This document shows, one piece after another, positions 1 to 9,074 of a stretch of DNA of 64,000 bases. Each line of letters begins with the position of its first letter. The stretch's first letter is position 1. Source of the DNA: Cupriavidus sp. P-10 (GTDB lineage: Bacteria; Pseudomonadota; Gammaproteobacteria; Burkholderiales; Burkholderiaceae); contig NZ_AP025171.1 in NCBI RefSeq assembly GCF_003402535.2, positions 2,294,001 through 2,358,000 on the forward strand, written 5' to 3'. The translations under genes and the position numbers were made by a program. The notes below the pieces were generated by a model. That model was not told the DNA's origin, ran no database searches, and was given only the letters and a program-made list of their open reading frames with translations.

Positions 1-659
1 CCGGCAGCGCACCGATCCGCCGCCTGTTCCAGGATGGCCGCGGCTTCAGCACGGCAATGTTCTGGGTAGCGTTCTTCATGTGCCTGTTCATGGTGTACGC
101 GCTCAGCTCGTGGCTGACCAAGCTGATGGCCGGTGCCGGCTACAGCCTCGGCTCGGCGCTGACCTTCGTGCTGGTGCTGAACTTCGGCGCGATGATCGGC
201 GCCGTCGGCGGTGGCTGGCTGGCCGACCGGCTGCCGATCAAGCATGTGCTGATCGGCATGTACACGCTGGCCGCGATCTCGATCACGCTGCTGGGCTACC
301 CGATGCCGACCGCCGCGCTGTTCGTGGTAGTGGGCCTGGCCGGTGCCTCGACCATCGGCACGCAAATCGTCACCTATGCCTATGCCGGCCAGTTCTACCC
401 GATGGCGGTGCGCGGCACCGGCATCGGCTGGGCCTCGGGCGTGGGGCGCAGCGGCGCGATCCTGGCGCCAATCGTGATCGGCGTGCTGGTGGGGATGTCG
501 CTGCCGCTGCAGCAGAACTTCATGGCGATAGCGATTCCGGCGGTGATCGCGGTGCTGGCGGTGTCGCTGATCAACCACCGCCGGTCGGCCTCGGCACAGG
601 CGGAGACCCCGGCCGAGGTGAAGGTGGCAACACCGGCGCCCGCCGCGAGCAAGGCCTGA
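1..659 (+). CDS. MFS transporter, aromatic acid:H+ symporter type, 3' part
   Basis: The reading frame is open from the window edge (first full codon at base 3), so the N-terminal half is missing. The visible part of about 218 residues holds the last five or six membrane helices of a major facilitator protein. The loop after the first visible helices reads GGWLADRLPIK, the usual MFS inter-helix signature. The stretch GQFYPMAVRGTGIGWASG is typical of the AAHS family (PcaK/BenK-like importers of hydroxybenzoate, benzoate and similar acids). The tail is Ala/Glu/Pro-rich and cytoplasmic. Substrate cannot be read from this part. The next gene is a LysR regulator 134 bp downstream on the same strand; no control of one by the other can be shown. 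Confidence 0.85.
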   Translation, partial: GSAPIRRLFQDGRGFSTAMFWVAFFMCLFMVYALSSWLTKLMAGAGYSLGSALTFVLVLNFGAMIGAVGGGWLADRLPIKHVLIGMYTLAAISITLLGYPMPTAALFVVVGLAGASTIGTQIVTYAYAGQFYPMAVRGTGIGWASGVGRSGAILAPIVIGVLVGMSLPLQQNFMAIAIPAVIAVLAVSLINHRRSASAQAETPAEVKVATPAPAASKA

Positions 660-793
660 GCGGCGCGCGCGCCGCACCTTTGGGTTCCCTGCCACCGGGA
701 AAGCCGGGATATTTCCGGCCCCCGGTGGCTGCTATCATCGCCGCCGCGCACGGCAGCGTGCCGCCCCACATGAGGCGAACACGAGAGGCGAAC

Positions 794-1750
794 ATGGAAC
801 TCAGACAGCTCAAGTACTTTGTCGGCATCGTCGATGCCGGCAGCGTGTCGCGCGCGGCGCAAAGCCTGTTCGTCGCCCAGTCGGCGCTGAGCAAGCAGAT
901 CAGCGACCTGGAGCAGGAACTGGGCGTGCAGTTGCTGGTGCGCGGGCGCGGCGGCGTGCAGGTGACCGAGTCGGGCCAGGTCTTCTACGAGTACGCGCAG
1001 GGCATCCTGAAGCAGCTGGAAGATGCCCGCACCGCGGTGCGCGCGCCGGAATCGATCGTCGGCTCCGTGATCCTTGGCGTGCCGCAGAGCGCCTCCGCCG
1101 CGCTGGCACTGCCGCTGCTGCAGGCCGCGCGCGCGCAACTGCCGCAGGTGTCGCTGCACCTGAACGAGGAGCTGACCGGCAACCTGCTGGACCAGCTCAG
1201 GCAGGGGCGCATCGACCTGACCGTGTTCACCTCCAATGTCCCGCTGGCCGATTTCGATTTCGAGCCCATGGCCGACGAGGACTTCTACTGGATCCGCGGC
1301 GCGGCCTACCCGGGTCCGGCGCCGGAGGCCGGCATCACGCTGCAGGCGATCGCCGCGCAGCCGCTGATCCTGTCGGCATCGCAGCATAACCACTGCCTGC
1401 GCGCCATCATCGAACAGGTCTTCAGCGAGCAAGGCGTCGCCATGCCGTCGCTGGCCGCGGAAATCAACTCGGTCCATACCCTGAAGCGCGCGGTGCAGGC
1501 TGGCATCGCCCCGACCATCCTGCCGCTGGCGCTGGTGGCGCAGGAGGTCGACGCCGGCGACCTGGTCGCGCATCCGATCCTGTGCAACGGCATGCGGCGC
1601 ACGCTGGGCACCTGCCTGTCGCGCGACCTGCCGCAGACCCATGCCAAGCGCGCGGTGCGCACGCTGGTCGGCAATGTGGTGCGGCAGTTGTGCGACCAGG
1701 GCGGCTGGCGTGGCGCGCGGGCCGTGCGTGCCGACGGCACGCGGGACTGA
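794..1750 (+). CDS. LysR-family transcriptional regulator
   Basis: A 318-residue LysR protein, the usual length. It opens with MELRQLKYF, and residues about 1-60 form the winged helix-turn-helix (SVSRAAQSLFVAQSALSKQISDLE). Residues about 90-300 form the periplasmic-binding-protein-like effector domain. The ATG at 794 was chosen because it starts exactly at the family N-terminus, with GAGAGGCGAAC just upstream; the frame is open far upstream but that part has no family match. The next gene on the same strand is an ACS-family transporter 187 bp away, so a likely (inferred) role is control of uptake and oxidation of a carboxylate by the two downstream genes. Confidence 0.9.
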   Translation: MELRQLKYFVGIVDAGSVSRAAQSLFVAQSALSKQISDLEQELGVQLLVRGRGGVQVTESGQVFYEYAQGILKQLEDARTAVRAPESIVGSVILGVPQSASAALALPLLQAARAQLPQVSLHLNEELTGNLLDQLRQGRIDLTVFTSNVPLADFDFEPMADEDFYWIRGAAYPGPAPEAGITLQAIAAQPLILSASQHNHCLRAIIEQVFSEQGVAMPSLAAEINSVHTLKRAVQAGIAPTILPLALVAQEVDAGDLVAHPILCNGMRRTLGTCLSRDLPQTHAKRAVRTLVGNVVRQLCDQGGWRGARAVRADGTRD

Positions 1751-1937
1751 TCCGCCGCTTACCAGTCTTCCAGGTCCCCTTGTGGCGCCCTGCCGCGCCG
1801 CTGCTGCCATCTCGCTAGCAGATGGCCAGTTCTCCAATCCATATTTTTCTTTTGGTCCGATCGAGGCGACGATAGCCCCGCGCCATCGAGACGGCGCGCG
1901 ATCAGCACCCGCGATAAGAACAGATACGGAGACCTGC

Positions 1938-3251
1938 ATGACCATCCCCACCACCGCGCCCGCCGTGGCCGGCCCCCTGGAAGCCGCCGGCGATTCCGTC
2001 TACCGGAAAGTCGCCTGGCGCCTAGTCCCACTGCTGTTCCTTTGCTATATCGTCGCCTACCTGGACCGCGTCAATGTCGGCTTCGCCAAGCTGCAGATGC
2101 AGGCCGACCTGCAACTGACCGAAACCGTGTACGGATTGGGCGCCGGCATCTTCTTTGTCGGCTACTTCCTGTTCGAGGTCCCGAGCAACCTGGTGCTGCA
2201 TCGCTACGGCGCGCGCCGCTGGATCGCGCGCATCATGATCACGTGGGGCCTGCTGTCGGCGGCGATGATGCTGGTGAAGTCGCCCGTTTCCTTCTACGTG
2301 CTGCGCTTCCTGCTGGGCGCGGCCGAGGCTGGCTTCTTTCCCGGCATCATCCTGTACCTGACCTACTGGTTCCCGGCGCAGCGGCGCAGCCGCGTGACGT
2401 CGATGTTTATCGCGGCGATCCCGGTGTCGGGCATCCTCGGCGGCCCGCTGTCGGGCTGGATCCTCAAGTACATGGGCGGCATCGCCGGCATGGCCGGGTG
2501 GCAGTGGATGTTCCTGCTGCAAGGGCTGCCTACCGTGCTGGTCGGCCTGCTGGTGCTGAAGTACCTGGACGACCGCCCCGCCGCGGCGCGCTGGCTGGCG
2601 CCGCACGAGCGCGAGGTGATCGCACGCGACATGGCGGCGGAACAGTCGCACAAGGCCGACAGCGGCATCCGCTCCGTGCTGGCCAGCCCGCGGGTGTGGG
2701 CGCTGGCACTGGTGTACTTCGCTTTTGTCTCCGGCCTGTATGGCGTGAGCTTCTGGCTTCCCAGCATCATCCGCGGCATGGGCGTGGCCGACCCGCTGCA
2801 GATCGGCCTGCTCAGCGCGGTGCCGTGGGCGTTCGGCGTGGTGGCGATGTATTGGGTTGCAGCCAGCGCCGACCGCCACCTGGAGCAGCGCTGGCACGCG
2901 GCGCTGGCCGCGCTGACCGGCGCCGCGGGCCTGGTGCTGAGCGTGGCGATGCACGGCAACCAATGGCTGGCGATGGCGGGCCTGACGCTGGCGACCATGG
3001 GCATCATGGCTACGCTGCCGGTGTTCTGGGCCCTGCCCACCATGCTGCTGGGAGGTGCCAGCGCCGCGGCCGGCATCGCGCTGATCAATTCGTTCGGCAA
3101 CCTGTCCGGCTTCAGTGCGCCTTTCCTCGTCGGCCTGATCCATGACGCCACCCACAGCACCGATGCCGGCCTCTACATGCTGGCCGGCTGGCTGGTCGCT
3201 GGCGCCGCGCTGGTGCTGCTGGTGCGCCCCGTGCGCGCGCCGCGTCAATGA
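1938..3251 (+). CDS. MFS transporter, anion:cation symporter (ACS) family
   Basis: A 437-residue inner-membrane transporter with about 12 helices. Near the N-terminus it has the ACS-family signature DRVNVGFAKLQM after helix 1, followed by FFVGYFLFEVPSN and the MFS loop LHRYGARRWIARIM. ACS members import organic anions such as tartrate, phthalate, galactarate and 4-hydroxyphenylacetate by proton symport. ATG 1938 fits the family start and follows GGAGACCTGC. The FAD-linked 2-hydroxyacid dehydrogenase gene starts 24 bp downstream, so the pair is very probably one operon in which the imported acid is the dehydrogenase substrate. The exact acid is unknown. Confidence 0.9.
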   Translation: MTIPTTAPAVAGPLEAAGDSVYRKVAWRLVPLLFLCYIVAYLDRVNVGFAKLQMQADLQLTETVYGLGAGIFFVGYFLFEVPSNLVLHRYGARRWIARIMITWGLLSAAMMLVKSPVSFYVLRFLLGAAEAGFFPGIILYLTYWFPAQRRSRVTSMFIAAIPVSGILGGPLSGWILKYMGGIAGMAGWQWMFLLQGLPTVLVGLLVLKYLDDRPAAARWLAPHEREVIARDMAAEQSHKADSGIRSVLASPRVWALALVYFAFVSGLYGVSFWLPSIIRGMGVADPLQIGLLSAVPWAFGVVAMYWVAASADRHLEQRWHAALAALTGAAGLVLSVAMHGNQWLAMAGLTLATMGIMATLPVFWALPTMLLGGASAAAGIALINSFGNLSGFSAPFLVGLIHDATHSTDAGLYMLAGWLVAGAALVLLVRPVRAPRQ

Positions 3252-3275
3252 ACCCTCTCCTTCACGCTAGACATC

Positions 3276-4733
3276 ATGGCCTCCCTGCTTGAAACTTCCC
3301 CCGACGCCGCGACTGACGTCACCGCTGAAGTCCCCGCCGCGGCGCCACGCCGGTCTCCGTCGCCCGCGCTGCTCGCCCTGCTCGAACAGAAATTCGGCGA
3401 GCGCTTCTCGCGCAGCGCCGCGGTGCTGCTGCAGCACGGCACCGATGAATCCGCCTATCCGCCGGCGCCGCCCGATGCGGTGGTCTTCGTCACCGGCACC
3501 GACGAAGTCGCGTTCGTGGTGCAGGCCTGCGCGCGCGAACGCGTACCGGTGATCGCCTTCGGCGCGGGCTCGTCGGTCGAGGGCCACCTGCTGGCGGTGC
3601 AGGGCGGCGTCTGCATCGACTTCACGCAGATGAACGCGGTGCTGGCGATCCGGCCGGAAGACATGACCGCGACCGTGCAGGCCGGCGTCACGCGCAGCCA
3701 GCTCAATGCCGCGCTGGCCGACAGCGGCTTCTTCTTCTCGGTCGATCCGGGCGCGGATGCCACCATCGGCGGCATGGCCGCGACCGCGGCCTCGGGCACC
3801 AACACGGTCCGCTACGGCACCATGCGCGACAACGTGCGCAGCCTGACCGTGGTCTCTGCCGGCGGCGAGGTGCTGCGCACGGCGTCGGACGCGCGCAAGT
3901 CATCGGCGGGCTACAACCTGACGCAGCTCTACTGCGGCTCCGAAGGTACGCTGGGCCTGATCACCGAGGCCACGGTGCGGCTGCATCCGCGCACCGAGGT
4001 CACCGCCGCGGCGGTCGTGCATTTCCCCACCGTGCGCGCCGCGGTCGACTGCGTGATCCAGTCTGTGCAGGCCGGCGTGTCGCTGGCGCGAGCGGAAATG
4101 CTCGATGCGCTGACGATCCGCGCCATCAATGCGCACAGCCAGCTGTCGATGGCCGAGCAGCCGACGCTGTGCCTGGAGTTCGGCGGAGGCCAGGCGCAGG
4201 TCGACGAGCAGGCCGAATGGGTGCGGGAAATCGCGGCAGAATGCGGCGGCGGCGAATTCCAGTGGGCCACGAAGCAAGAAGACCGTTCGCGCCTGTGGAC
4301 GCCACGCCATCATGCCTACTTTGCCGTGCTGCAGTTGCGCGCGGGCAGCCGTTGCCTTACCACCGATGCCTGCGTACCGATCTCGGCGCTGGCGGAATGC
4401 ATCGGGGAAACCGAGGCCGACATCGCCGCGCATGGCCTGCTGGCGCCGGTGTTCGGCCATGTGGGCGACGGCAATTTCCATTGCCTGGTACTGGTAAATC
4501 CGGACGATCGCGCCGAAGTGGATGCGGCCGAGGCTTTCAGCCAGCGGCTGGTGCGGCGCGCGCTGCGCCATGGCGGCACCTCCACCGGCGAGCACGGCGT
4601 GGGGCTGCACAAGATCGGCTACCTGGTGGAGGAGCACGGCGAGGCCGCCGTCGCCGTGATGCGCTCGATCAAGCGCGCGCTCGACCCGCTCGACATCCTC
4701 AATCCGGGCAAGGTGGTCGCGGCCCGCGCCTGA
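3276..4733 (+). CDS. FAD-linked D-2-hydroxyacid dehydrogenase (GlcD / D-lactate dehydrogenase-like)
   Basis: 485 residues of the FAD-oxidase type 4 family, which oxidises D-lactate, glycolate or related 2-hydroxyacids to 2-oxoacids and passes electrons to cytochromes or quinone. The PCMH FAD-binding domain covers about residues 65-245, with the flavin-binding stretches FGAGSSVEGHL and DPGADATIGGMAATAASG. The C-terminal cap and active-site region contains GHVGDGNFH, STGEHGVG and DPLDILNPGK, all hallmarks of the family. It lies 24 bp after an ACS-family transporter gene, suggesting an uptake-plus-oxidation unit. Substrate specificity within the family is not decided by these motifs. Confidence 0.9.
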   Translation: MASLLETSPDAATDVTAEVPAAAPRRSPSPALLALLEQKFGERFSRSAAVLLQHGTDESAYPPAPPDAVVFVTGTDEVAFVVQACARERVPVIAFGAGSSVEGHLLAVQGGVCIDFTQMNAVLAIRPEDMTATVQAGVTRSQLNAALADSGFFFSVDPGADATIGGMAATAASGTNTVRYGTMRDNVRSLTVVSAGGEVLRTASDARKSSAGYNLTQLYCGSEGTLGLITEATVRLHPRTEVTAAAVVHFPTVRAAVDCVIQSVQAGVSLARAEMLDALTIRAINAHSQLSMAEQPTLCLEFGGGQAQVDEQAEWVREIAAECGGGEFQWATKQEDRSRLWTPRHHAYFAVLQLRAGSRCLTTDACVPISALAECIGETEADIAAHGLLAPVFGHVGDGNFHCLVLVNPDDRAEVDAAEAFSQRLVRRALRHGGTSTGEHGVGLHKIGYLVEEHGEAAVAVMRSIKRALDPLDILNPGKVVAARA

Positions 4734-4783
4734 AGGCTGCGCCGGCGCGCCGCCCCGACGCGAGACAGGGCGGCGCGGCGGGC

Positions 4784-5410
4784 TTACTTGCCGCCCTTCA
4801 CCGTGGTGTAGGCGGTGATCAGGTTGCGGTAGTCCGGGATATGGTTCGAGAACAGCGTGCCCAGCCCTTCGATATCGTTGCGCCAGTCGCGGTGCAGTTC
4901 GCACGCGACGCCAAACCAGGTCATCAGCTGCGCGCCCGCATCCGACATGCGGCGCCACGCGGAATCGCGCGTGATCTCGTTGAAGGTGCCAGAGGCATCG
5001 GTCACGACAAAGACCTCGAAGCCTTCCTCGATCGCCGCCAGCGCCGGGAATGCGACGCAGACTTCGGTGACCACGCCGGCGATCAGCAACTGCTTCTTGC
5101 CGGTGGCGCGCACCGCGGCGACAAAGTCTTCGTTGTCCCACGCATTGATCTGGCCAGGCCGCGGGATGAACGGCGCGTCAGGGAACATCTGCTTCAGCTC
5201 GGGCACCAGCGGACCGTTGGGGCCGTCTTCGAAGCTGGTGGTCAGGATGGTCGGCAGCTTGAAGTACCTGGCGAGGTCGGCCAGTGCCAGCACGTTGTTC
5301 TTGAACTTGTCGGGCTCGATATCCCGGACCAGCGACAGCAGGCCAGCCTGGTGATCGACCATCAGGACGGCTGCCTGTGTCTTGTCCAGGCGCTTGTAGG
5401 GCTTGCTCAT
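4784..5410 (-). CDS. Isochorismatase-fold cysteine hydrolase, YcaC-like
   Basis: 208 residues, the same length as E. coli YcaC. The isochorismatase-fold catalytic residues are visible: Asp19 (LMVDHQAG), a lysine in the TGKKQLLIAG segment and Cys118 in GVVTEVCVAF, with the usual cis-peptide region before the cysteine. YcaC-type proteins are cytoplasmic hydrolases with no settled physiological substrate. It ends 50 bp from the convergent dehydrogenase gene and starts 85 bp after the paralogous hydrolase upstream, probably in one operon read leftward. The two proteins share the same motif order but differ clearly in sequence. Confidence 0.88.
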   Translation of the reverse strand: MSKPYKRLDKTQAAVLMVDHQAGLLSLVRDIEPDKFKNNVLALADLARYFKLPTILTTSFEDGPNGPLVPELKQMFPDAPFIPRPGQINAWDNEDFVAAVRATGKKQLLIAGVVTEVCVAFPALAAIEEGFEVFVVTDASGTFNEITRDSAWRRMSDAGAQLMTWFGVACELHRDWRNDIEGLGTLFSNHIPDYRNLITAYTTVKGGK

Positions 5411-5495
5411 GGCGTGCTCCTTTGAAAGCGGGCACAGCCGGGGAAGGTTCTGCCGGCCGCGCCCTGGGGTGAAGTGTTTCGTCTGTCGGAAAATG

Positions 5496-6173
5496 TCAGC
5501 GCTGCGAGTCCAGCACCTCGTGCTTCTTCTCGACTTCCTGCGCCTTCATGTAGCTCTCGATCAGCAGCTGGTAGGCGGGGAAGATCCGGGTGTAGACCTC
5601 GGCCCATTGCTGCGCGTCGGGGCGGTTCCAGGTCTGCTGCAGCTCGGAGGCGACCGCGGCGGTGTCCATCGGCACCACGCCGGCCTGGACGATGCGCGCC
5701 AGCGTGATTTCCTGCGCCATCTTCGAGTAGGTGCCGGAGGCATCGACCACCGCGAATACCTTGTAGCCGTCGGCGACCGCGCTGATCGACGGGAAGGCCA
5801 TGCACACGCTGGTAATGGTGCCGGCAATGATCAGTGTCTTCTTGCCGGTCTCACGGACCGCGGCGACAAAGTCCGGGTTGTCCCACGCGTTGATCTCGCC
5901 CTTGCGCGCGACATATCTGGCATGCGGGGCGTTCTCGTGGATCTCGGGAATCAGCGGGCCGTTGGGGCCTTGCGGCACCGAGGCCGTGGTGATGACGGGC
6001 AGCTTGCACAGCGTTGCCATCTTGGCCAGTGCGGCGGCGCGCAGGCGCAGCTCAGGCATCGGCATGTCGCCCACGGTCTGGAACAGGCCGCTCTGGTGGT
6101 CGATCAGCAGCATGGCCGTATCGGCGGGATCGATTGCGGGGCGCTTGCCATTGAAATTGGCGGGAATGGTCAT
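5496..6173 (-). CDS. Isochorismatase-fold cysteine hydrolase (second copy)
   Basis: 225 residues from ATG 6173, which has AAGGAG nine bases upstream; an in-frame ATG at 6191 would add six residues but has no such site. The catalytic set is present: Asp in MLLIDHQSG, Lys in [11 protein letters not shown] and Cys in [10 protein letters not shown]. The fold and motif order match its downstream neighbour, so the two look like an old tandem duplication. The C-terminal tail is longer and charged. The divergent LysR gene starts 156 bp away, and by the usual arrangement that regulator probably controls this pair (inference). Confidence 0.88.
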   Translation of the reverse strand: MTIPANFNGKRPAIDPADTAMLLIDHQSGLFQTVGDMPMPELRLRAAALAKMATLCKLPVITTASVPQGPNGPLIPEIHENAPHARYVARKGEINAWDNPDFVAAVRETGKKTLIIAGTITSVCMAFPSISAVADGYKVFAVVDASGTYSKMAQEITLARIVQAGVVPMDTAAVASELQQTWNRPDAQQWAEVYTRIFPAYQLLIESYMKAQEVEKKHEVLDSQR

Positions 6174-6329
6174 CTCGCGTTCTCCTTGCACAGTGGACGG
6201 AATGGGGTGGCCGTGGCATCTGCGCCGCGGAACCGACCGTGTGGCAAAAGCATAGGTCTTGGCAGATGGCCCCGGTAGGCTCGAAAATCTGTCCTCAGCG
6301 TCCTACTGGCAGGACGACAGGAGCCGCCG

Positions 6330-7238
6330 TTGCACCCCGATCTCAACGACCTGTACTACTTCGCGCAGGTGGTCGACCACCAGGGCTTCGCGCCGGCCGG
6401 GCGCGTGCTCGGCGTTCCCAAGTCCAAGCTGAGCCGGCGCGTGGCCATGCTGGAGGAGCGGCTGGGCGTGCGCCTGATCCAGCGCTCGACGCGCCGCTTT
6501 TCCGTAACCGAACTTGGCCAGACCTACTACGCGCATTGCAAGGCGATGCTGGTCGAGGCCGAGGCCGCCGAGAGCGTGATCGAGCGCACCCGCGCAGAAC
6601 CCAGCGGCCTGGTGCGCATGACTTGCCCGGTGGCGCTGCTGCATACGCGCGTGGGCGAAATGATCGCGGACTTCATGGCCGCGAACCCCAAGGTCTCGGT
6701 GCACCTGGAGGCCACCAACCGCCGTGTCGACGTGGTTGCCGAAGGGGTCGACCTGGCGATCCGCGTGCGGGTGCCGCCGCTGGAAGACAGCGACCTGGTG
6801 ATGCGCGTGCTGTCCGAGCGCGCGTGGTGCATCGTGGCCAGCCCCAGGCTGGTGGAAGGCCGGGGCCCGCTGCTGATGCCCGCCGACCTGGACCCGCTGC
6901 CGACGCTGGACCTGGGCCCGCCGCGCCCCACGCATGTGTGGGTGCTGCACGGCCCGGAAGGCGCCAGCGCCGAACTGCACCACAGGCCCCGGCTGGTCAC
7001 CGACGACATGATCATGCTGCGCGCCGCCGCGATGGCCGGCGCCGGGCTGGTGCAACTGCCGCTGATGTTGGTCTGCGACGAACTGCGCGACGGCCGCCTG
7101 GTCAGGGTACTGCCCGGCTGGTCGATCAAGGGCGGCGTGATTCACGCGGTGTTTCCGTCGCGGCGGGGACTGCTGCCGTCCGTGCGGGAGCTGATCGATT
7201 TCCTGTCGCAGCGCTTCGCGCAGATCCGCGAAACCTGA
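6330..7238 (+). CDS. LysR-family transcriptional regulator, divergent to hydrolase pair
   Basis: 302 residues with a TTG start at 6330, chosen because it gives the family N-terminus (HPDLNDLYYFAQVVDHQGF) and follows AGGACGACAGGAG. The helix-turn-helix lies within residues 1-60 (PAGRVLGVPKSKLSRRVAMLEERLG), and a LysR effector domain follows. The sequence is of the CrgA/AaeR-like type (QRSTRRFSVTELG). The gene is divergent from the two isochorismatase-fold hydrolases across a 156-bp gap. A small inverted repeat, GTCCT-N6-AGGAC at 6300-6315, overlaps the ribosome-binding area and could be an autoregulatory site, but this is weak evidence. Confidence 0.88.
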   Translation: MHPDLNDLYYFAQVVDHQGFAPAGRVLGVPKSKLSRRVAMLEERLGVRLIQRSTRRFSVTELGQTYYAHCKAMLVEAEAAESVIERTRAEPSGLVRMTCPVALLHTRVGEMIADFMAANPKVSVHLEATNRRVDVVAEGVDLAIRVRVPPLEDSDLVMRVLSERAWCIVASPRLVEGRGPLLMPADLDPLPTLDLGPPRPTHVWVLHGPEGASAELHHRPRLVTDDMIMLRAAAMAGAGLVQLPLMLVCDELRDGRLVRVLPGWSIKGGVIHAVFPSRRGLLPSVRELIDFLSQRFAQIRET

Positions 7239-7641
7239 GCGACTGATGCGGCCGCCACGGGGTGCAGTGTCCGCCATGCGGGCAGGACCGGCGCAGAAGT
7301 GGTATCATCCGGGTTCTTACGCATGGATCGGGCCACGCCCGACGCCAGTGCGCCCGCCGCAAGACAATCCCACAAGAAGCATATCGGCGGCGGTCCGGGC
7401 TTGATCCCGGAGTTCCCTGGGCGGCATCGCCCATCACCCTATCCGACCGGCGGCTCGTCCGCTCCGCAACCACTGCGCCCCTTGTAGCGCGCCGGCTTGC
7501 GCAGGCATGGTCCACTTCCCGCCAGATTCCCCGCTTGCGCCGAACGCGAGCCCCGACGCTGGCCTACAGCAACGGCGAACGGTCGCCACCCCGCGCCGCC
7601 TGCATCGCACCGATGCACCGCGCCGCCCGCGGCCGCGCCTC
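7239..7641 (+). other. 403-bp region without a convincing gene
   Basis: Several overlapping short open frames cross this stretch, but none has a ribosome-binding site plus a family-like sequence. The longest one running into the next gene is Arg/Pro-rich and reads like translated noncoding GC-rich DNA until the ATG at 7642. A TATCAT hexamer near 7302 could be a -10 element for the downstream small gene, which would give it a leader of more than 300 nt. No terminator hairpin with a T-tract is seen after the LysR gene. Confidence 0.4.
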
Positions 7642-7917
7642 ATGAACAGGCACACATTGAAGCAAAGCAACCACAACCATCATCAACGCCAGGACAACAG
7701 CCGCATCCACAACCCGTACACCGTTTCGGTCTACCCGATCCAGCAGGAACCCGGGCTCTGGTTCGCGACCTACATGATCGCCGAATACCGCAACGGTGCC
7801 GAGCGCATCGTCGCCAACGTGGCCATGCGGCACGACACGCACCGCTCGGAAGCCCACGCGCGCCAGTCAGCCCGCCGTGCCGGCGAGCGCGCCGCGGCGC
7901 GGCTGCGCCTGCAGTAA
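7642..7917 (+). CDS. Small conserved-looking protein of unknown function
   Basis: 91 residues from ATG 7642; the same frame is open upstream but its translation there is low-complexity Arg/Pro. The N-terminal 28 residues are polar and rich in His, Asn and Gln. Residues about 29-60 (YTVSVYPIQ, GLWFATYMIAEY) look like a beta-strand domain, and the tail is an Arg/Ala-rich helix. I do not recognise a family. It sits 72 bp upstream of infA on the same strand and could share its transcript. Confidence 0.6.
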   Translation: MNRHTLKQSNHNHHQRQDNSRIHNPYTVSVYPIQQEPGLWFATYMIAEYRNGAERIVANVAMRHDTHRSEAHARQSARRAGERAAARLRLQ

Positions 7918-7989
7918 CGCCTCTCCCTCGGCCGCACGGCCGTCACAACAGCGTGCGCCGTACCGGCGCCGCTCACGCAAGGAGCCTCC

Positions 7990-8211
7990 TTGGCTAAAGA
8001 AGAACTGGTGGAATTTGGCGGCAAGGTATCGGAAGTCCTGCCGGACAACCGTTTCCGCGTGATCCTGGAAAACGGGTTCGAAGTCTGGGCCTATTCGTCC
8101 GGCCGCCTGAAGAAAAACCGCATTCGCGTGCTGGCGGGCGACCGCGTCACGCTGGAAATGTCGCCGTACGACCTGACCAAGGGACGTATCAACTATCGAC
8201 ACAAGTCGTAG
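7990..8211 (+). CDS. infA: Translation initiation factor IF-1 (accessory copy)
   Basis: 73 residues forming a single S1/OB-fold domain: [21 protein letters not shown], then [20 protein letters not shown] and [12 protein letters not shown], all standard IF-1 landmarks. IF-1 binds the 30S A site during initiation. The start is TTG at 7990, preceded by AAGGAG five bases upstream, and gives the normal IF-1 N-terminus. The gene is not in a ribosomal-protein operon (the usual place of the main infA in betaproteobacteria). Instead it stands among small unknown genes and about 1.3 kb from a cold-shock gene, so it is probably a second, condition-specific copy. Confidence 0.93.
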   Translation: MAKEELVEFGGKVSEVLPDNRFRVILENGFEVWAYSSGRLKKNRIRVLAGDRVTLEMSPYDLTKGRINYRHKS

Positions 8212-8293
8212 TCGGCATGCTTCGCCACGGCATGCGCCGCAGCGGCGCGTGCCGTCCCGCAACGATCCATCTCACCGCAAAGGAGAACCGACC

Positions 8294-8548
8294 ATGTCAG
8301 TCATCGAAGAATGGGAATTGCTGCACCTGACGCCGGACGGCTGGCAGGCTGGCACCTACCGGCATACCCCGTGGCAGGAGGTACAGATCGAGCCGCCGGC
8401 GGCCGGCGTACTGACCGTCAGGCGCCACGTCACGGCCACCTATTGCGGCCCGTCGCGCGCGGTTGAAGACCGCACCCCGGAAATCACCGACATGGCGCTG
8501 ATCGAAGCACTGCTGGAGCGCCACGGCGCCCCAGTGTTCAAGATCTGA
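8294..8548 (+). CDS. Small hypothetical protein
   Basis: 84 residues from ATG 8294, with AAAGGAGAA eight bases upstream, which decides the start. It has an N-terminal segment SVIEEWELLHLTPDGW followed by beta-strand-like sequence and an amphipathic C-terminal helix (DMALIEALLERHG). No cysteine pairs, signal peptide or membrane helix. I do not recognise the family. It is 82 bp downstream of infA on the same strand and 56 bp from the convergent next gene. Confidence 0.7.
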   Translation: MSVIEEWELLHLTPDGWQAGTYRHTPWQEVQIEPPAAGVLTVRRHVTATYCGPSRAVEDRTPEITDMALIEALLERHGAPVFKI

Positions 8549-8604
8549 TACCGAAGTCCTGCCGCGTGCCGGCACGAACGGCGTGAGCGCCCCTGAGCGC
8601 CGCC

Positions 8605-8979
8605 TCAGCCCACCACGCGCACATGCGGCCGTCCGGTCCGGACGCCGCTGCCGACCGGCCTCAGTTCGCCGTCCCATGGCACGGCGCCGAGGTCCAGCAC
8701 ATAGTCGCCCTCGCGCGTCTTGTCGTGCAGGTGGTCGCGCACCACCTGGCCGATGGCCAGCCGGCACAGCGCTTCGCCGCTGGCGGCAAGCGGGCCCTGC
8801 AATGCATCTGGTTCGGCCAGCACGCCGAATGCACGCCGTCCGTCCCCGACAAAGCTGGTGAAGAGCACGCCGGTGGGCCGCTCCGCATCGATAAAGCAGA
8901 CCGCGACGTGGTAGGTGATGCCCTTGCCCTCGCCGGGCAACGTGCAAAGAAAACCGGATGATCCCGAACGCATGTCCAT
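8605..8979 (-). CDS. Hypothetical protein
   Basis: 124 residues from ATG 8979, preceded by AGCAGGGAATTCGTTC, an acceptable ribosome-binding site; the frame is open further upstream but that portion reads as GC-rich noncoding sequence. It has a mixed alpha/beta composition with segments ITYHVAVCFIDAERPTG and DYVLDLGAVPWDGEL, no signal peptide and no membrane helix. I do not recognise it. It is followed upstream by another leftward small gene at 9075-9362, 95 bp away, so the two may be cotranscribed. Confidence 0.6.
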   Translation of the reverse strand: MDMRSGSSGFLCTLPGEGKGITYHVAVCFIDAERPTGVLFTSFVGDGRRAFGVLAEPDALQGPLAASGEALCRLAIGQVVRDHLHDKTREGDYVLDLGAVPWDGELRPVGSGVRTGRPHVRVVG

Positions 8980-9074
8980 GAACGAATTCCCTGCTGGCTG
9001 ACGGATGCTGACGGCTGCTGTCGCGCACGGCGACGCCAGGCGGCTTCGTGCCGCGTTGATGGGGAGGAATACTC

